A stretch of 64,000 nt of DNA from an uncultured Oceanospirillaceae bacterium (lineage in GTDB: Bacteria; Pseudomonadota; Gammaproteobacteria; Pseudomonadales; Balneatricaceae): NCBI GenBank assembly GCA_937138495.1, contig CAKZPE010000008.1:1-64000 (forward strand), read 5' to 3'. Shown here one piece after another: positions 1 through 8,302 of this stretch (positions are counted from its first letter, which is position 1; the number at the start of each line of letters is the position of its first letter). Made by a program: the position numbers and the translations under genes. The notes beneath the pieces were generated by a model. It did no database searches and was not told the origin of the DNA. It was given only the letters and a program-made list of their open reading frames with translations.

Positions 1-290
<290 letters not shown>

Positions 291-465
291 ATAACGCCAA
301 AAGCGTTTGGTTGCAGAGAAGACTGCAACGGATCAAGTGATTGATAGATACATTGAAGAGCTTGCTGAAAAGCGAGACGGATTAGAGTTTGTACATAGTT
401 CTTAAAAAAAACTTAAGACTCGGCACTGAATAAGTGCACACAGGATTTTAATTGTTACCTTTTTT

Positions 466-584
466 TGCTTGGCGACCATAGCGAGATGGAACCACCCGAT
501 CCCTTACCGAACTCGGAAGTGAAACGTCTTAGCGCCGATGGTAGTGTGGGGCTTCCCCATGTGAGAGTAGGTCATCGCCAAGCA
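466..584 (+). rRNA. rrf: 5S ribosomal RNA
   Basis: A complete 5S rRNA. The terminal helix is formed by TGCTTGGCGA at the start and TCGCCAAGCA at the end. Inside lies the conserved CCCGATCCCTTACCGAACTCGG-type loop (given here as about 498-516) and GAAACG. Its length of ~119 nt is normal. It follows the 23S in the usual rRNA operon order and is followed by an intrinsic terminator. Exact ends are inferred from the helix. Confidence 0.95.
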
Positions 585-596
585 CCTAATATGAAT

Positions 597-630
597 AAGC
601 CCCTAGCGCGAAGCGTTAGGGGCTTTTTTC
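597..630 (+). terminator. rRNA operon terminator (first)
   Basis: AAGCCCCTAGCG and CGTTAGGGGCTT form a strong stem with a short GCGAAG-type loop, followed by six T residues. It ends the 5S transcript. It is the first of three terminator-like hairpins in the 460 bp after the 5S gene. Confidence 0.9.
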
Positions 631-743
631 ATGTTAACTGTTTGATAATCTCACATGGGGATAATAAAGCGCGCCGCTTGCGGCAGCATTACCTATGTGA
701 AGTAGGGCAAGCGAGAAAACAGACAAAGCACAGCCTTTGGCCC

Positions 744-794
744 GAGTGGCGACTCACAGCTTGCTGTGAGGACTTCCATCGCCAAGCACCTAAT
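744..794 (+). repeat. 5S-tail repeat element, copy A
   Basis: A 51-nt block that recurs at 947-997 with 45 of 51 identical positions. It contains a perfect inverted repeat CTCACAGC-TT-GCTGTGAG (753-770), enclosed by TGGCGA and TCGCCA. Its last 18 nt, CATCGCCAAGCACCTAAT, are identical to the 3' end and trailer of the 5S rRNA at 573-590. It is followed directly by a terminator, repeating the order 5S tail then terminator. It could be a relic of a 5S duplication or a small structured RNA; the sequence alone does not decide. Confidence 0.75.
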
Positions 795-799
795 TAAGA

Positions 800-831
800 A
801 AACCCTGCTACGTTGTAGCAGGGTTTTTTTA
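800..831 (+). terminator. Terminator after repeat copy A
   Basis: ACCCTGCTA and TAGCAGGGT form a perfect stem around CGTTG, followed by seven T residues: a classic intrinsic terminator. No protein gene lies directly upstream, so it must end either read-through from the rRNA operon or a transcript of the repeat element. Confidence 0.85.
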
Positions 832-946
832 CGTCTGCAGGAAATGCAAAGGCTTTAACTGCGTTACTCATTAAGACGCTTATTAAGCGCATAGTTGCTG
901 TGCTGTAGCGCACGTTCTCTCAACTGAAAATACTAGACGGCATCCG

Positions 947-997
947 GAGCGGCGACTCACAGCTTGCTGTGAAGGCTTCCATCGTCACGCACCTGAT
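947..997 (+). repeat. 5S-tail repeat element, copy B (diverged)
   Basis: Second copy of the 51-nt element, 45/51 identical to copy A. The inner hairpin arms are kept except for the outermost pair. In the outer helix GGCGA now faces TCGTC, where a C-to-T change leaves a G-U pair. The 5S-like tail is reduced to 15 of 18 matches. The bases between the two copies (832-946) show no convincing gene. Confidence 0.7.
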
Positions 998-1028
998 AAA
1001 GACTCTTCTGAATACTGTCTTTAATAAC

Positions 1029-1057
1029 GGGTTGCTACGCTGTAGCGAGCTTTTTAT
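1029..1057 (+). terminator. Degenerate terminator after repeat copy B
   Basis: GCTAC-GCT-GTAGC with flanking partial complementarity, then GAGCTTTTTATT. It resembles the terminator after copy A (CTGCTACGTTGTAGCAGG against TTGCTACGCTGTAGCGAG) but the outer stem is eroded, as expected if the element plus terminator had been duplicated together and then decayed. The stretch 1058-1249 holds nothing I can support except the ribosome binding site of the next gene. Confidence 0.5.
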
Positions 1058-1249
1058 TATCGGTAAGTATTACCCTCACCGTTCTGCTTTCAATGCTGAA
1101 GTCTGGCACGCTTTTAGAAGCCGGAGATGACGTGAGAACAGGTTTTTGTGTGGTCTGGAAATGTGCAGTTACAACCAACGTTAGTCTTATCAATCAAACG
1201 TATGTTATAAATGTGTCTCCGCGTGAATCCTTGGATGTAAGGGGGTTGA

Positions 1250-3625
1250 GTGAATACGGTTGTAATGGGTGACTCAGCTACTTTGGATAAGACGTACTCA
1301 TCAGCATTTTGTGTGCTGGTTTTCAATTCAGAAGGTCTGATCAGCTTTGCTAATCAGCAGGCTGCTCAGGCATTAGGTTTCAGGTCAGCCGAACTGGCAG
1401 GCCGTTATCTCTTTGATTTTTTTGATCTGCCACCGGACGCTGTTTCCGGGGCTGCTCCTTCGGACGAAATATTTTGGCAGCAGATTTTGCTTGCTGGTCA
1501 ACCTGTATCAGCCGGGTTAAGTCGCCTTGATACCGGTTACTGGCTGGTTGAGTTTGGGGTCGACAATTCACTTGCTGATGATGATCTTCATGCCCGGCTA
1601 CGCCATGCTGTAGACAGTGGTATGGAAGGGCTCTCCCTGCATAATGCTGATGGTCTGTTTGTATATGCCAACCCTGCCGAAGCTGAATTGTATGGCTATA
1701 CGGTAGATGAGCTTATCGGAGAGCACTGGAGTAAGTTGTATTCAGCAGATCAGGTCAAAGTGATTAATGAAATTTATTTTCCTGTTGTGCTTGCCGAAGG
1801 CAAGTGGCGCGGTGAATTAACTGGTCAGCGTAAAGACCTGAGTCGTGTTGACGTAGAAGTGTCTTTAACACTTATCCGGGATGATTCTGATGCACCTGTA
1901 GGCCTTATATGTACCTGTAGAGATATTTCTGAACGTAAAGTCATCGAGCATCAGCTTCGACAAGCGGCTGCGGTATTTGCCAGTGCTGGTCAGGGAATTG
2001 TTATTACCGATGTGGACTTTCGGATTATCGCTGTTAATCCGGCAACATTAAGCACGTCCGGTTACGCTGAAGAACAAGTGTTAGGTAAGCCAATCTATTT
2101 TCTTTCAAATAAAGACCGTCGAAATATTCGTGTAGCAGATTTATTTTCTCTGGCGGCCGAAGGGCGCTGCTGGCAAGGGGAGGTCTGGGCTAAGCGTGCC
2201 TGTGGTGAGATATATCCGATCTGGATGACGATGTCCGCGGTGTATACAGATAACAACACTCTCACCAGCCTGGTGTTTGTGTTTTCAGATATATCCAGTA
2301 CCAAGGAAGCGCAAGCTAAGTTGGACCGTTTAGCCCATTATGATCATTTAACTGGTTTGCCTAACCGGCTTTTACTCAATCAGCAGCTTGATACTGCGAT
2401 AGCGCGGGCGAAACGCCGGAACCAGAGAATCGCGCTCTTGTTTCTTGATCTGGATTATTTCAAAAACATCAACGACAGTTTAGGCCACGCTGTGGGTGAT
2501 GAGCTGCTAAAGGAAGTTGCTAAACGCATCAGAGAGTGTTGCCACCCTGATGATCTGGTTGCCAGGTTGAGCGGTGATGAGTTTACCGTTGTATGTCAGG
2601 ACTTGACTGGTATTGAACAGGCTGAGCATCTGGCATCACGACTGATCAGTTGTATTTCTGAACCAATGGATGTCGCCGGACATGATTATTATCAGAATGT
2701 CAGCATTGGTATCGGTATGTATCCGCGGGATGGTCGTTGCATTTCGGAGCTTATGAAGAGTGCTGATATTGCAATGTATAAGGCTAAAGCAGAAGGTCGG
2801 CAAAGTTATCGGGTGTATACCCATGAGATGGCTAAACAGGCGAATGAAATTCTGGTGGTTGAACGGGAGCTGCGTGAAGCTTTAAACAACCAGCAGTTTG
2901 TTCTTCATTATCAGCCGGTTCTGTGTGCAGAAGGTAATCTGAAAGGTTTAGAGGCTTTGATCCGTTGGCAGCACCCGGTACGTGGGATGCTCTTTCCTGA
3001 TTACTTTATACATATAGCGGAGAATTCCAGAATTATTATCAACCTCGGAGAGTGGGTGCTAAGGGAGGCTTGTTCTCAGGCCCGGCGCTGGCTGGATGAA
3101 GGGATGGCGTTTGAATATGTGGCGGTTAACGTCTCAGGTGTGCAACTGGAGTGGGATTTTTATCAGTTAGTTGAACGGGTGCTTGCCGATACGGGGTTAC
3201 CTGCACATTTTCTGGAGCTTGAAATTACCGAGACTTATCTGATGAGAGACCTGCAGCGGCCAGAGCTTGTTTTGCAGTCGTTACGGGGTCTTGGGGTGCA
3301 TCTGGCAATCGATGATTTTGGTATTGGCTATTCATCCCTTGCAAGGCTTAAGCAACTTCCGATTAACCGTTTAAAGATCGATCGGTCTTTTATTCGGGAT
3401 ATAGTTGAAGACAGCAGTGATTTGTCGATAGTGAACGCGATTATAGCTATGAGTAATACGCTTGGGCTTAACGTTACAGCTGAGGGGGTTGAAACGCAGG
3501 CGCATTATGAGCTTCTCAAGCAACATTCCAGAGTTTGCTCTCAGGGGTATTATTTTTCGAGGCCTGTGGATATTGAGTCTGTGGAGTGCTGGTACCGAAG
3601 AAAATACGGAACTCTTGGTTGTTAG
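1250..3625 (+). CDS. PAS-PAS-PAS-GGDEF-EAL cyclic-di-GMP signalling protein
   Basis: A 791-residue protein predicted to make or break cyclic di-GMP. Three PAS-like sensor regions (about 15-100, 115-235, 240-360) precede a GGDEF domain starting near DHLTGLPNR (365) and an EAL domain (540-785). The cyclase motif reads SGDEF (~441), a common variant. The usual inhibitory RxxD site upstream is not kept (HPDD). The EAL domain looks intact: EALIRWQHP, ELEITET, DDFGIGYSSLARLK and TAEGVET. There is no signal peptide or clear membrane segment, so the protein is probably cytosolic. A GTG start at 1250 was chosen because AAGGGGG lies just upstream; an in-frame ATG at 1265 lacks such a site. It converges on the next gene with only 8 bp between stops. 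Confidence 0.93.
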   Translation: MNTVVMGDSATLDKTYSSAFCVLVFNSEGLISFANQQAAQALGFRSAELAGRYLFDFFDLPPDAVSGAAPSDEIFWQQILLAGQPVSAGLSRLDTGYWLVEFGVDNSLADDDLHARLRHAVDSGMEGLSLHNADGLFVYANPAEAELYGYTVDELIGEHWSKLYSADQVKVINEIYFPVVLAEGKWRGELTGQRKDLSRVDVEVSLTLIRDDSDAPVGLICTCRDISERKVIEHQLRQAAAVFASAGQGIVITDVDFRIIAVNPATLSTSGYAEEQVLGKPIYFLSNKDRRNIRVADLFSLAAEGRCWQGEVWAKRACGEIYPIWMTMSAVYTDNNTLTSLVFVFSDISSTKEAQAKLDRLAHYDHLTGLPNRLLLNQQLDTAIARAKRRNQRIALLFLDLDYFKNINDSLGHAVGDELLKEVAKRIRECCHPDDLVARLSGDEFTVVCQDLTGIEQAEHLASRLISCISEPMDVAGHDYYQNVSIGIGMYPRDGRCISELMKSADIAMYKAKAEGRQSYRVYTHEMAKQANEILVVERELREALNNQQFVLHYQPVLCAEGNLKGLEALIRWQHPVRGMLFPDYFIHIAENSRIIINLGEWVLREACSQARRWLDEGMAFEYVAVNVSGVQLEWDFYQLVERVLADTGLPAHFLELEITETYLMRDLQRPELVLQSLRGLGVHLAIDDFGIGYSSLARLKQLPINRLKIDRSFIRDIVEDSSDLSIVNAIIAMSNTLGLNVTAEGVETQAHYELLKQHSRVCSQGYYFSRPVDIESVECWYRRKYGTLGC

Positions 3626-3633
3626 AAAGCTCG

Positions 3634-4134
3634 CTAGAGAGTTCTCCAGCGAAGCCCAAGTGAGCTGCTGTAGCCCATGCTTTTTTCAGCAATCCTGCCA
3701 TTAGTATCAATCAGATAATAGGTGGGAAAAGCTGAAATTTTATATGCATTGCTGACAAGTTGATTACCTAGGAGTACAGGTACCTTTACTTCCTGATCAC
3801 TGATAAATTCACTGACTTCGCTGAGCGACTGGTAGTCCAGTGCGATGGCGACTGTTTCTACTTCATCAGCCACCGCCGAAAGGTTGCCGATGCTGAGTTT
3901 GCAGATACTGCACCAGGGGGCAAAGAAGTAAACCAGTGTTTGTTTTCCCGGTGTGAAAATGGCGCTGCTGCTGTCAGTGTCGAGTACTTGCAGATCGAAA
4001 TTAGCAGCCGGTTGTGCATTTGCGAGCAGATTGCGTTCCTGCCATGCTGTAACTCCTAAGAATAGGGTGAGGATCAGGGCAATATCTTTCCAGTATTTGA
4101 GGATGCGTTTTTTCAGATTCAGAAGTATTAACAT
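3634..4134 (-). CDS. Membrane-anchored thioredoxin-like (TlpA/ResA-type) protein
   Basis: A 166-residue protein with an N-terminal hydrophobic anchor (about 16-32) and a thioredoxin fold facing the periplasm. The active-site motif is FAPWCSICK, with the CxxC cysteines at 75 and 78; the cis-proline loop is SAFPTYYLID. This fits the TlpA/ResA group of thiol-disulfide proteins, often reductants for cytochrome c or for specific envelope proteins. No cytochrome or Dsb partner lies nearby, so the partner is unknown. The gene stands alone between convergent and divergent neighbours. Confidence 0.85.
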   Translation of the reverse strand: MLILLNLKKRILKYWKDIALILTLFLGVTAWQERNLLANAQPAANFDLQVLDTDSSSAIFTPGKQTLVYFFAPWCSICKLSIGNLSAVADEVETVAIALDYQSLSEVSEFISDQEVKVPVLLGNQLVSNAYKISAFPTYYLIDTNGRIAEKSMGYSSSLGLRWRTL

Positions 4135-4249
4135 GGAATGTCAGTAAGGCTCCGTTTAGTAAAATGTCTGACAACAGGCCGGGTTGAAAAATTCATATTT
4201 TTAACTGCACAATGGCCAAATTATTATAAAACGAAAGGGTGCTGGTTTT

Positions 4250-4783
4250 ATGTCTAAAGCAGTCATAGTTATCGATGTTCAGCGTGCATTTTTTGAAGCA
4301 GATCTTCTTCCGGCAAATGCCACTCAGACCGTTACGAATATTAACCGGGTGACTCAGGCGGCAAGGGGAGCGTCGGTTCCGGTTATATTCGTATATCACG
4401 AACGTCCTCAGAGTGGTTTGGTTGCAGAGTCAGAAGCGTGGCAGTTACAGCGTGATTTGCTGACTGATCCGAAGGACCTGCAGGTAAGAAAGACAACCCC
4501 TGATGCTTTTCTTGAAACAAATCTACAGTCTCAGTTAACTGATTTGGGTGTGGATCAGCTGGTCATCTGTGGTTTTGCCAGCGAGTTTTGTGTGGATACC
4601 ACTACGCGCCGCGCCGCAGGGTTAGGGTACAAAGTTGAACTGGTTACTGATGCGCATACCACTCAGGATAAAAGCCATGCTACAGGTGAGCAGATCAGTC
4701 TGCATCATTCTAATACTTTGACGTCTATTGCCAGTTTCCCTCAAAAAGTGGAAGGGGTAACCAGTGAGTCGGTTAGTTTTTAA
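4250..4783 (+). CDS. Isochorismatase-family cysteine hydrolase
   Basis: A 177-residue hydrolase of the isochorismatase-like fold. The expected catalytic triad is visible: Asp9 (VIDVQ), Lys81 (VRKTTPDAF) and Cys114 in GFASEFCVDTTTRRA. Family members act on amides such as nicotinamide, N-carbamoyl compounds or on isochorismate; the substrate cannot be read from the sequence, though the compact size suggests an amidase rather than an EntB-type enzyme. The ATG start follows AAAGGG. The stop overlaps that of the convergent glycosyltransferase gene by 4 bp. Confidence 0.88.
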   Translation: MSKAVIVIDVQRAFFEADLLPANATQTVTNINRVTQAARGASVPVIFVYHERPQSGLVAESEAWQLQRDLLTDPKDLQVRKTTPDAFLETNLQSQLTDLGVDQLVICGFASEFCVDTTTRRAAGLGYKVELVTDAHTTQDKSHATGEQISLHHSNTLTSIASFPQKVEGVTSESVSF

Positions 4784-5898
4784 GTCAGGGTGTTAGTCAG
4801 TTCGGTTAACATTTTTTTGTATTGAGTGCGTTGATTTTGCCAACTGATATGGTTGATATCAGGAGCCGGGATGGCTGTGTCTGATAATTTTATCAGCGTG
4901 TTGCAGGCAGCGGTTGCTTCCTGACGGGTATCATCTGAGCATTCATACAGATACTCTTTGTCAAACAGGACGGGATAAACTTCTCTGGCGGGTAATACCG
5001 GCTTGCAGCCGCAGGCGACAGCTTCTAAGACGGAAAGTCCCTGAAATTCGTGTAATGCGGTAGACAGAAAGATATCTGCCGTATGCAGCCATTGTAGATA
5101 TTCCTGCCTGCTTTCTGCATAGCCATACTGAACGAGCCGATGCTGAAACTGTTCCCTTATATGTTCAAATTCATCGGGTGAATGTCGAAAGCTTTGGCCC
5201 ATGAGGCACAGGCGGTAGTTGATTCCCTGTGATTCAAGCTGTCGGATAATTGCCAGCAGTTGTGCAGGTCCTTTGTCATATTCCCAACGTGCAGCCCAGG
5301 CAATCCGTATAGCCCTTTGTGCATTGTCTTGCCAGTCGGGCGTTCGGGTTTCTGTTGAGGGTGTGCAGAAGATCTGCTCCTCCAGGGGCACTGGCAGTAT
5401 TTGGGTACGTGTTTTTAGATTTGCAATCAGTTCTGCAGGAACCTGATCGGGCAGTTTTTTTAATAGGGCCGCTGCGCCAGAAAAGAAGGTATCCCGGTTA
5501 TAGGCGGTGTTGAACACAATTCTGTCAGCACAGGCGGCAGTATAAATATTCAGGATTTGTGGTTCCACACTCTTGTGGGCATTTGTTGTAGCCGGATAGG
5601 CAAACTGATTTTCGTGAAAATACACGACAGAGGGAATTCCTGCCAGGTTAGGGACCATACCTTTGAGGGAAGAAAGGTCTGTCATCGAGGTGGCAAGCAG
5701 CAAATCGTAGGGCTGTTCAAGAGTTTTCCGTTCAGGGCCGAATGCCCAACTTAAGCTGTTTCCCCGAATTCGCCACGCAAAATACCGGGCTGGCAGGGTG
5801 AGCAGTGTCCAGTCATGTTCCGGGAATTGTCGGATTAGATTCTGATGCCAATATCGGTGGCTATCTGCATCGTAGGCGGAAAGTAACAGGATCTTCAC
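4780..5898 (-). CDS. DUF3524-type glycosyltransferase, probable queuosine-tRNA mannosyltransferase family
   Basis: A ~372-residue GT-B glycosyltransferase. The N-terminus KILLLSAYDADSHRYWHQ, followed by WTLLTLPARYFAWRIRGN, is typical of the DUF3524/GTDC1 family, whose vertebrate member adds mannose to queuosine in tRNA-Asp. The C-terminal half (TADIFLSTALHEFQGLSVLEA, split here at about residue 280-300) is the nucleotide-sugar-binding part of GT family 4. Start at the GTG coding the residue before KILLL was chosen by resemblance to the family; another GTG at 5910 is possible. It lies 47 bp downstream of the M20 amidohydrolase gene. The role in tRNA modification is inferred from the family only. 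Confidence 0.8.
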   Translation of the reverse strand: MKILLLSAYDADSHRYWHQNLIRQFPEHDWTLLTLPARYFAWRIRGNSLSWAFGPERKTLEQPYDLLLATSMTDLSSLKGMVPNLAGIPSVVYFHENQFAYPATTNAHKSVEPQILNIYTAACADRIVFNTAYNRDTFFSGAAALLKKLPDQVPAELIANLKTRTQILPVPLEEQIFCTPSTETRTPDWQDNAQRAIRIAWAARWEYDKGPAQLLAIIRQLESQGINYRLCLMGQSFRHSPDEFEHIREQFQHRLVQYGYAESRQEYLQWLHTADIFLSTALHEFQGLSVLEAVACGCKPVLPAREVYPVLFDKEYLYECSDDTRQEATAACNTLIKLSDTAIPAPDINHISWQNQRTQYKKMLTELTNTLT

Positions 5899-5945
5899 GA
5901 TAGTGTGCACTGCTCTGATGTATAAATGGGGTGGCAGTATAGCCT

Positions 5946-7082
5946 TTACGCGGTAATGAGTAACCGTTTGAAAATAGTTGTGAAAATATCAGTGCCTGTG
6001 GCAATCAACTGATCTGGAAAATCATAATCAGGATTGTGTATTTGTGGTGTGTCCTCGCCTGCCCCCAGTGCAAACATTGCTCCGCGGGTTGTGGCGCTGA
6101 TTGCGCCAAAATCTTCGGACCAGCGAAAGGGGTCATCGAGCCATTTTACCGGCTGTCCGCAACTGCCAGCTGCTTCGGCGACAAGCTGTGCGCATTCAGC
6201 ATCATTGTGGCTGGCTGCAAAAATATCAGCCCATTCAAATTCGACGGTTAACCAGTGTGACTGAGCGACAGTTTTGCAATGGTCAGTCACGGTTGTGATG
6301 AGTTGCTGCATTGCCCGATCAGATTCACTGCGCAGAGTGGCAAGGAGAGTTGCCTGACCGGGGGATGTTCCAAAGGCGGCTTCGCCAAGGGAGCAGTGAA
6401 TCAGTGTTAACATCACCAGCTCATCATGGCTTATTTTTGGGGCCAGGCCAGGGAGTGTCTGGATAAGTTCGGCAATTGCATTTGCAGGGCTGATACCGGT
6501 TTCAGGATAAGCAGCGTGGGCCGTTTTACCGCTGAGTCTGACCGTTAAGCCTCTTGATGCACAGTTGAAACTGCCTGCTTTTATCATCACCTGTCCCATA
6601 GGGTGACCTGGTAAGTTATGCAGTGCGAAGCAGTAATCCGGCGCCAGCGTGTCAAATACAGGATCTGCAACGACAGCCCGTGCTCCTTCGCCTGTTTCTT
6701 CTGCCGGTTGGAATAATATGATAGCTGAACCTGTATCAGGCCTGTGTTGGGCTATATGGCTGGCAAGTGCCAGCAGGATAGTCATATGACCATCATGGCC
6801 GCATTTATGGGATACGCCGGGAGTTACTGAGCGATGAGCAAAGGTATTTATTTCATGAATAGGCAGGGCGTCCAGTTCAGCGCGGAACAGCACTGCAGGC
6901 CCGGAGTGTTTGCTGTCAAAGCAGGCGGCTACTCCGTGGCCGCCAATATCTGTGTAAAGACGGTTTGGGTTAAGTGTTTTCAGCTGTTCAGCAATTAACT
7001 GTGCGGTAGCCTGCTCTGTACCGGATAACTCCGGATGCTGATGGAGTTGATGCCGTAATGCCTGCCAGTGATTGTTTTGCAT
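5946..7082 (-). CDS. M20-family amidohydrolase (metallopeptidase)
   Basis: A 378-residue M20D-type hydrolase that removes acyl groups from N-acyl amino acids or related amides. Visible motifs are LHQHPELSGTE at the start, the metal-binding CGHDGHM, FQPAEETGEGA with the catalytic glutamates, ALHNLPG, and SEDFG near the end. The dimerisation (lid) domain lies in the middle. It sits behind an EamA transporter gene on the same strand, across a 15-bp tandem repeat; together they suggest release and export of a small amine or amino acid. The substrate is unknown. The upstream ribosome binding site is weak. Confidence 0.9.
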   Translation of the reverse strand: MQNNHWQALRHQLHQHPELSGTEQATAQLIAEQLKTLNPNRLYTDIGGHGVAACFDSKHSGPAVLFRAELDALPIHEINTFAHRSVTPGVSHKCGHDGHMTILLALASHIAQHRPDTGSAIILFQPAEETGEGARAVVADPVFDTLAPDYCFALHNLPGHPMGQVMIKAGSFNCASRGLTVRLSGKTAHAAYPETGISPANAIAELIQTLPGLAPKISHDELVMLTLIHCSLGEAAFGTSPGQATLLATLRSESDRAMQQLITTVTDHCKTVAQSHWLTVEFEWADIFAASHNDAECAQLVAEAAGSCGQPVKWLDDPFRWSEDFGAISATTRGAMFALGAGEDTPQIHNPDYDFPDQLIATGTDIFTTIFKRLLITA

Positions 7083-7094
7083 ATTGCTGTACTT

Positions 7095-7154
7095 GTTCAG
7101 ATGTTCTTAGTTCAGATGTTCTTAGTTCAGATGTTCTTAGTTCAGATGTTCTTA
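7095..7154. repeat. Four perfect copies of a 15-bp tandem repeat
   Basis: The unit GTTCAGATGTTCTTA is repeated four times without a mismatch. A decayed fifth unit follows (7155-7182). On the minus strand the unit contains TGA, and the last residues and stop of the EamA gene lie inside the fourth copy. The repeats therefore duplicate the 3' end of that gene, stop codon included, and fill the gap to the M20 start. Perfect copies point to recent expansion by slippage. Confidence 0.95.
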
Positions 7155-8080
7155 GTTGAAATATATTTATTTAGATGTCTTAACAGGTGTTCTGAGCTGA
7201 CCCCGGGTAACCTGAGTTTACTGAAAATTATAACGTTGCCGCTGATAACCAATAATAAACCACTGACAGCCATTGGTGACCAGCTATATCCTTCATAAAA
7301 TGATGAAATAGTGAGTGCAACAACCGGAAACAGAACGGTTGTATAGGCCGCTGAATCTGCACCGATACGGCCAACCAGCATCAGGTAAGCAGTAAAGCCA
7401 ACAACGGTTCCGGGAATTGCCAGATACAGGAGCGCAGTCAAATAGGTGATGTCATAGCTAAGCGTGAATTCTACGCCGTTCATCAGGCTGATCATCAGGA
7501 GTATAGCGACACCGTAGAACATTCCCCAGGCATTAGTTGTTGGTGGCTTGAGGCCGCGTTTCTGGTGTCTGACGGACAGCATATTACCCAGAGAAAAGCA
7601 GTAGGTACCGGCAGCGGCCAGAGCAACGCCAGGCAGAAGTGTCCATATATCGGTCTGGTGCCTGAGTTCCGGCCAAAAAAGTATGCTAATGCCAATCAGG
7701 CCAAGGAATCCGCCACATAACACTCTGATTGTTGGTTTTCTGCTGAACCAAATCCAGTTGTTAATTGCATTGAGAACTGTAGCCAGTGAAAAAATAACAG
7801 AAATCAAACCGCTGGATACGTAGCCTGTTGCCAGGTAGAAGCAGTAAAAGTTAACGCAAAACAGGCATGCTCCCTGCAGCATGCAAAACAGATGGTCCCG
7901 GGGAGTGAGTGACTGACGTTTTTTAAACAGTTGCAGCAGACAGAACATCACAATGGCAGCCAGTGAGAAGCGGTAAATAATCGAGGCTTCTATAGCTACA
8001 TCTCCTAACTGGAGCTTTATGGCTATCCAGGTGGTTCCCCAGATAAGAATGGTCAGCAGATATAAAAAGACAGTCAGCAT
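7142..8080 (-). CDS. EamA/DMT-family exporter
   Basis: A ~312-residue membrane protein with about ten hydrophobic segments in two homologous halves, the pattern of EamA drug/metabolite transporters (RhaT/YdcZ group). The opening YLLTILIWGTTWIAIKLQ is typical of the family. It probably exports an amino acid or other small metabolite across the inner membrane. The ATG at 8080 is preferred; a TTG at 8098 would add six residues without a ribosome binding site. It appears to be the first gene of a minus-strand unit with the M20 hydrolase and diverges from an araC-type gene. The C-terminus ends inside a tandem repeat. Confidence 0.88.
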   Translation of the reverse strand: MLTVFLYLLTILIWGTTWIAIKLQLGDVAIEASIIYRFSLAAIVMFCLLQLFKKRQSLTPRDHLFCMLQGACLFCVNFYCFYLATGYVSSGLISVIFSLATVLNAINNWIWFSRKPTIRVLCGGFLGLIGISILFWPELRHQTDIWTLLPGVALAAAGTYCFSLGNMLSVRHQKRGLKPPTTNAWGMFYGVAILLMISLMNGVEFTLSYDITYLTALLYLAIPGTVVGFTAYLMLVGRIGADSAAYTTVLFPVVALTISSFYEGYSWSPMAVSGLLLVISGNVIIFSKLRLPGVSSEHLLRHLNKYISTKNI

Positions 8081-8222
8081 TGTATAAAATTCCAGCAATT
8101 AATAATTGAAGCAGAATCATTGTGACAAGCCCGGGGCGTAATCGCTGGTAGCATATTGCGCAATGAAGTGTATAACACAGGAGTTTTGGTAAATTCTTGC
8201 GGTTTTCTTCGTTGGAGAATGG

Positions 8223-8240
8223 TCAGCTTCTTAAAGCTGA
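8223..8240. promoter_or_regulatory. Inverted repeat in the eamA-araC divergent region
   Basis: TCAGCTT and AAGCTGA face each other across four bases, about 60 bp before the araC-type start and 140 bp before the EamA start. Its position between divergent genes suggests an operator or a 5' hairpin of the araC mRNA. No direct evidence separates these. Confidence 0.35.
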
Positions 8241-8302
8241 ATTAGCATAGAGTCTGACATTTTTGTTTTTTATTTCGTGATTTACCGGCACAGCGATTAA
8301 TT

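Noticed and set aside
291..465. tRNA gene in the 23S-5S spacer
   Set aside because: The small hairpins here do not form a cloverleaf; no TTCGA-type arm or anticodon stem was found.
465..797. Open frame of 110 codons over the 5S rRNA
   Set aside because: It lies on the 5S gene, its terminator and repeat copy A. No protein features; it is an artefact of the rRNA sequence.
1114..1326. A 70-codon minus-strand frame before the GGDEF-EAL gene
   Set aside because: It overlaps the 5' end of the GGDEF-EAL gene. An SWIM-like CxC...CxH pattern (CNCTFPDHTKTCSHV) caught my eye, but it is too short and lacks a start signal.
7095..7154. Possible CRISPR array
   Set aside because: The copies are directly adjacent with no spacers and only 15 bp long. 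No cas genes are present.
7068..7298. Open frame with repeated VQMFL units
   Set aside because: The periodic protein is just the 15-bp DNA repeat read on the plus strand; it overlaps the EamA 3' end and has no ribosome binding site.
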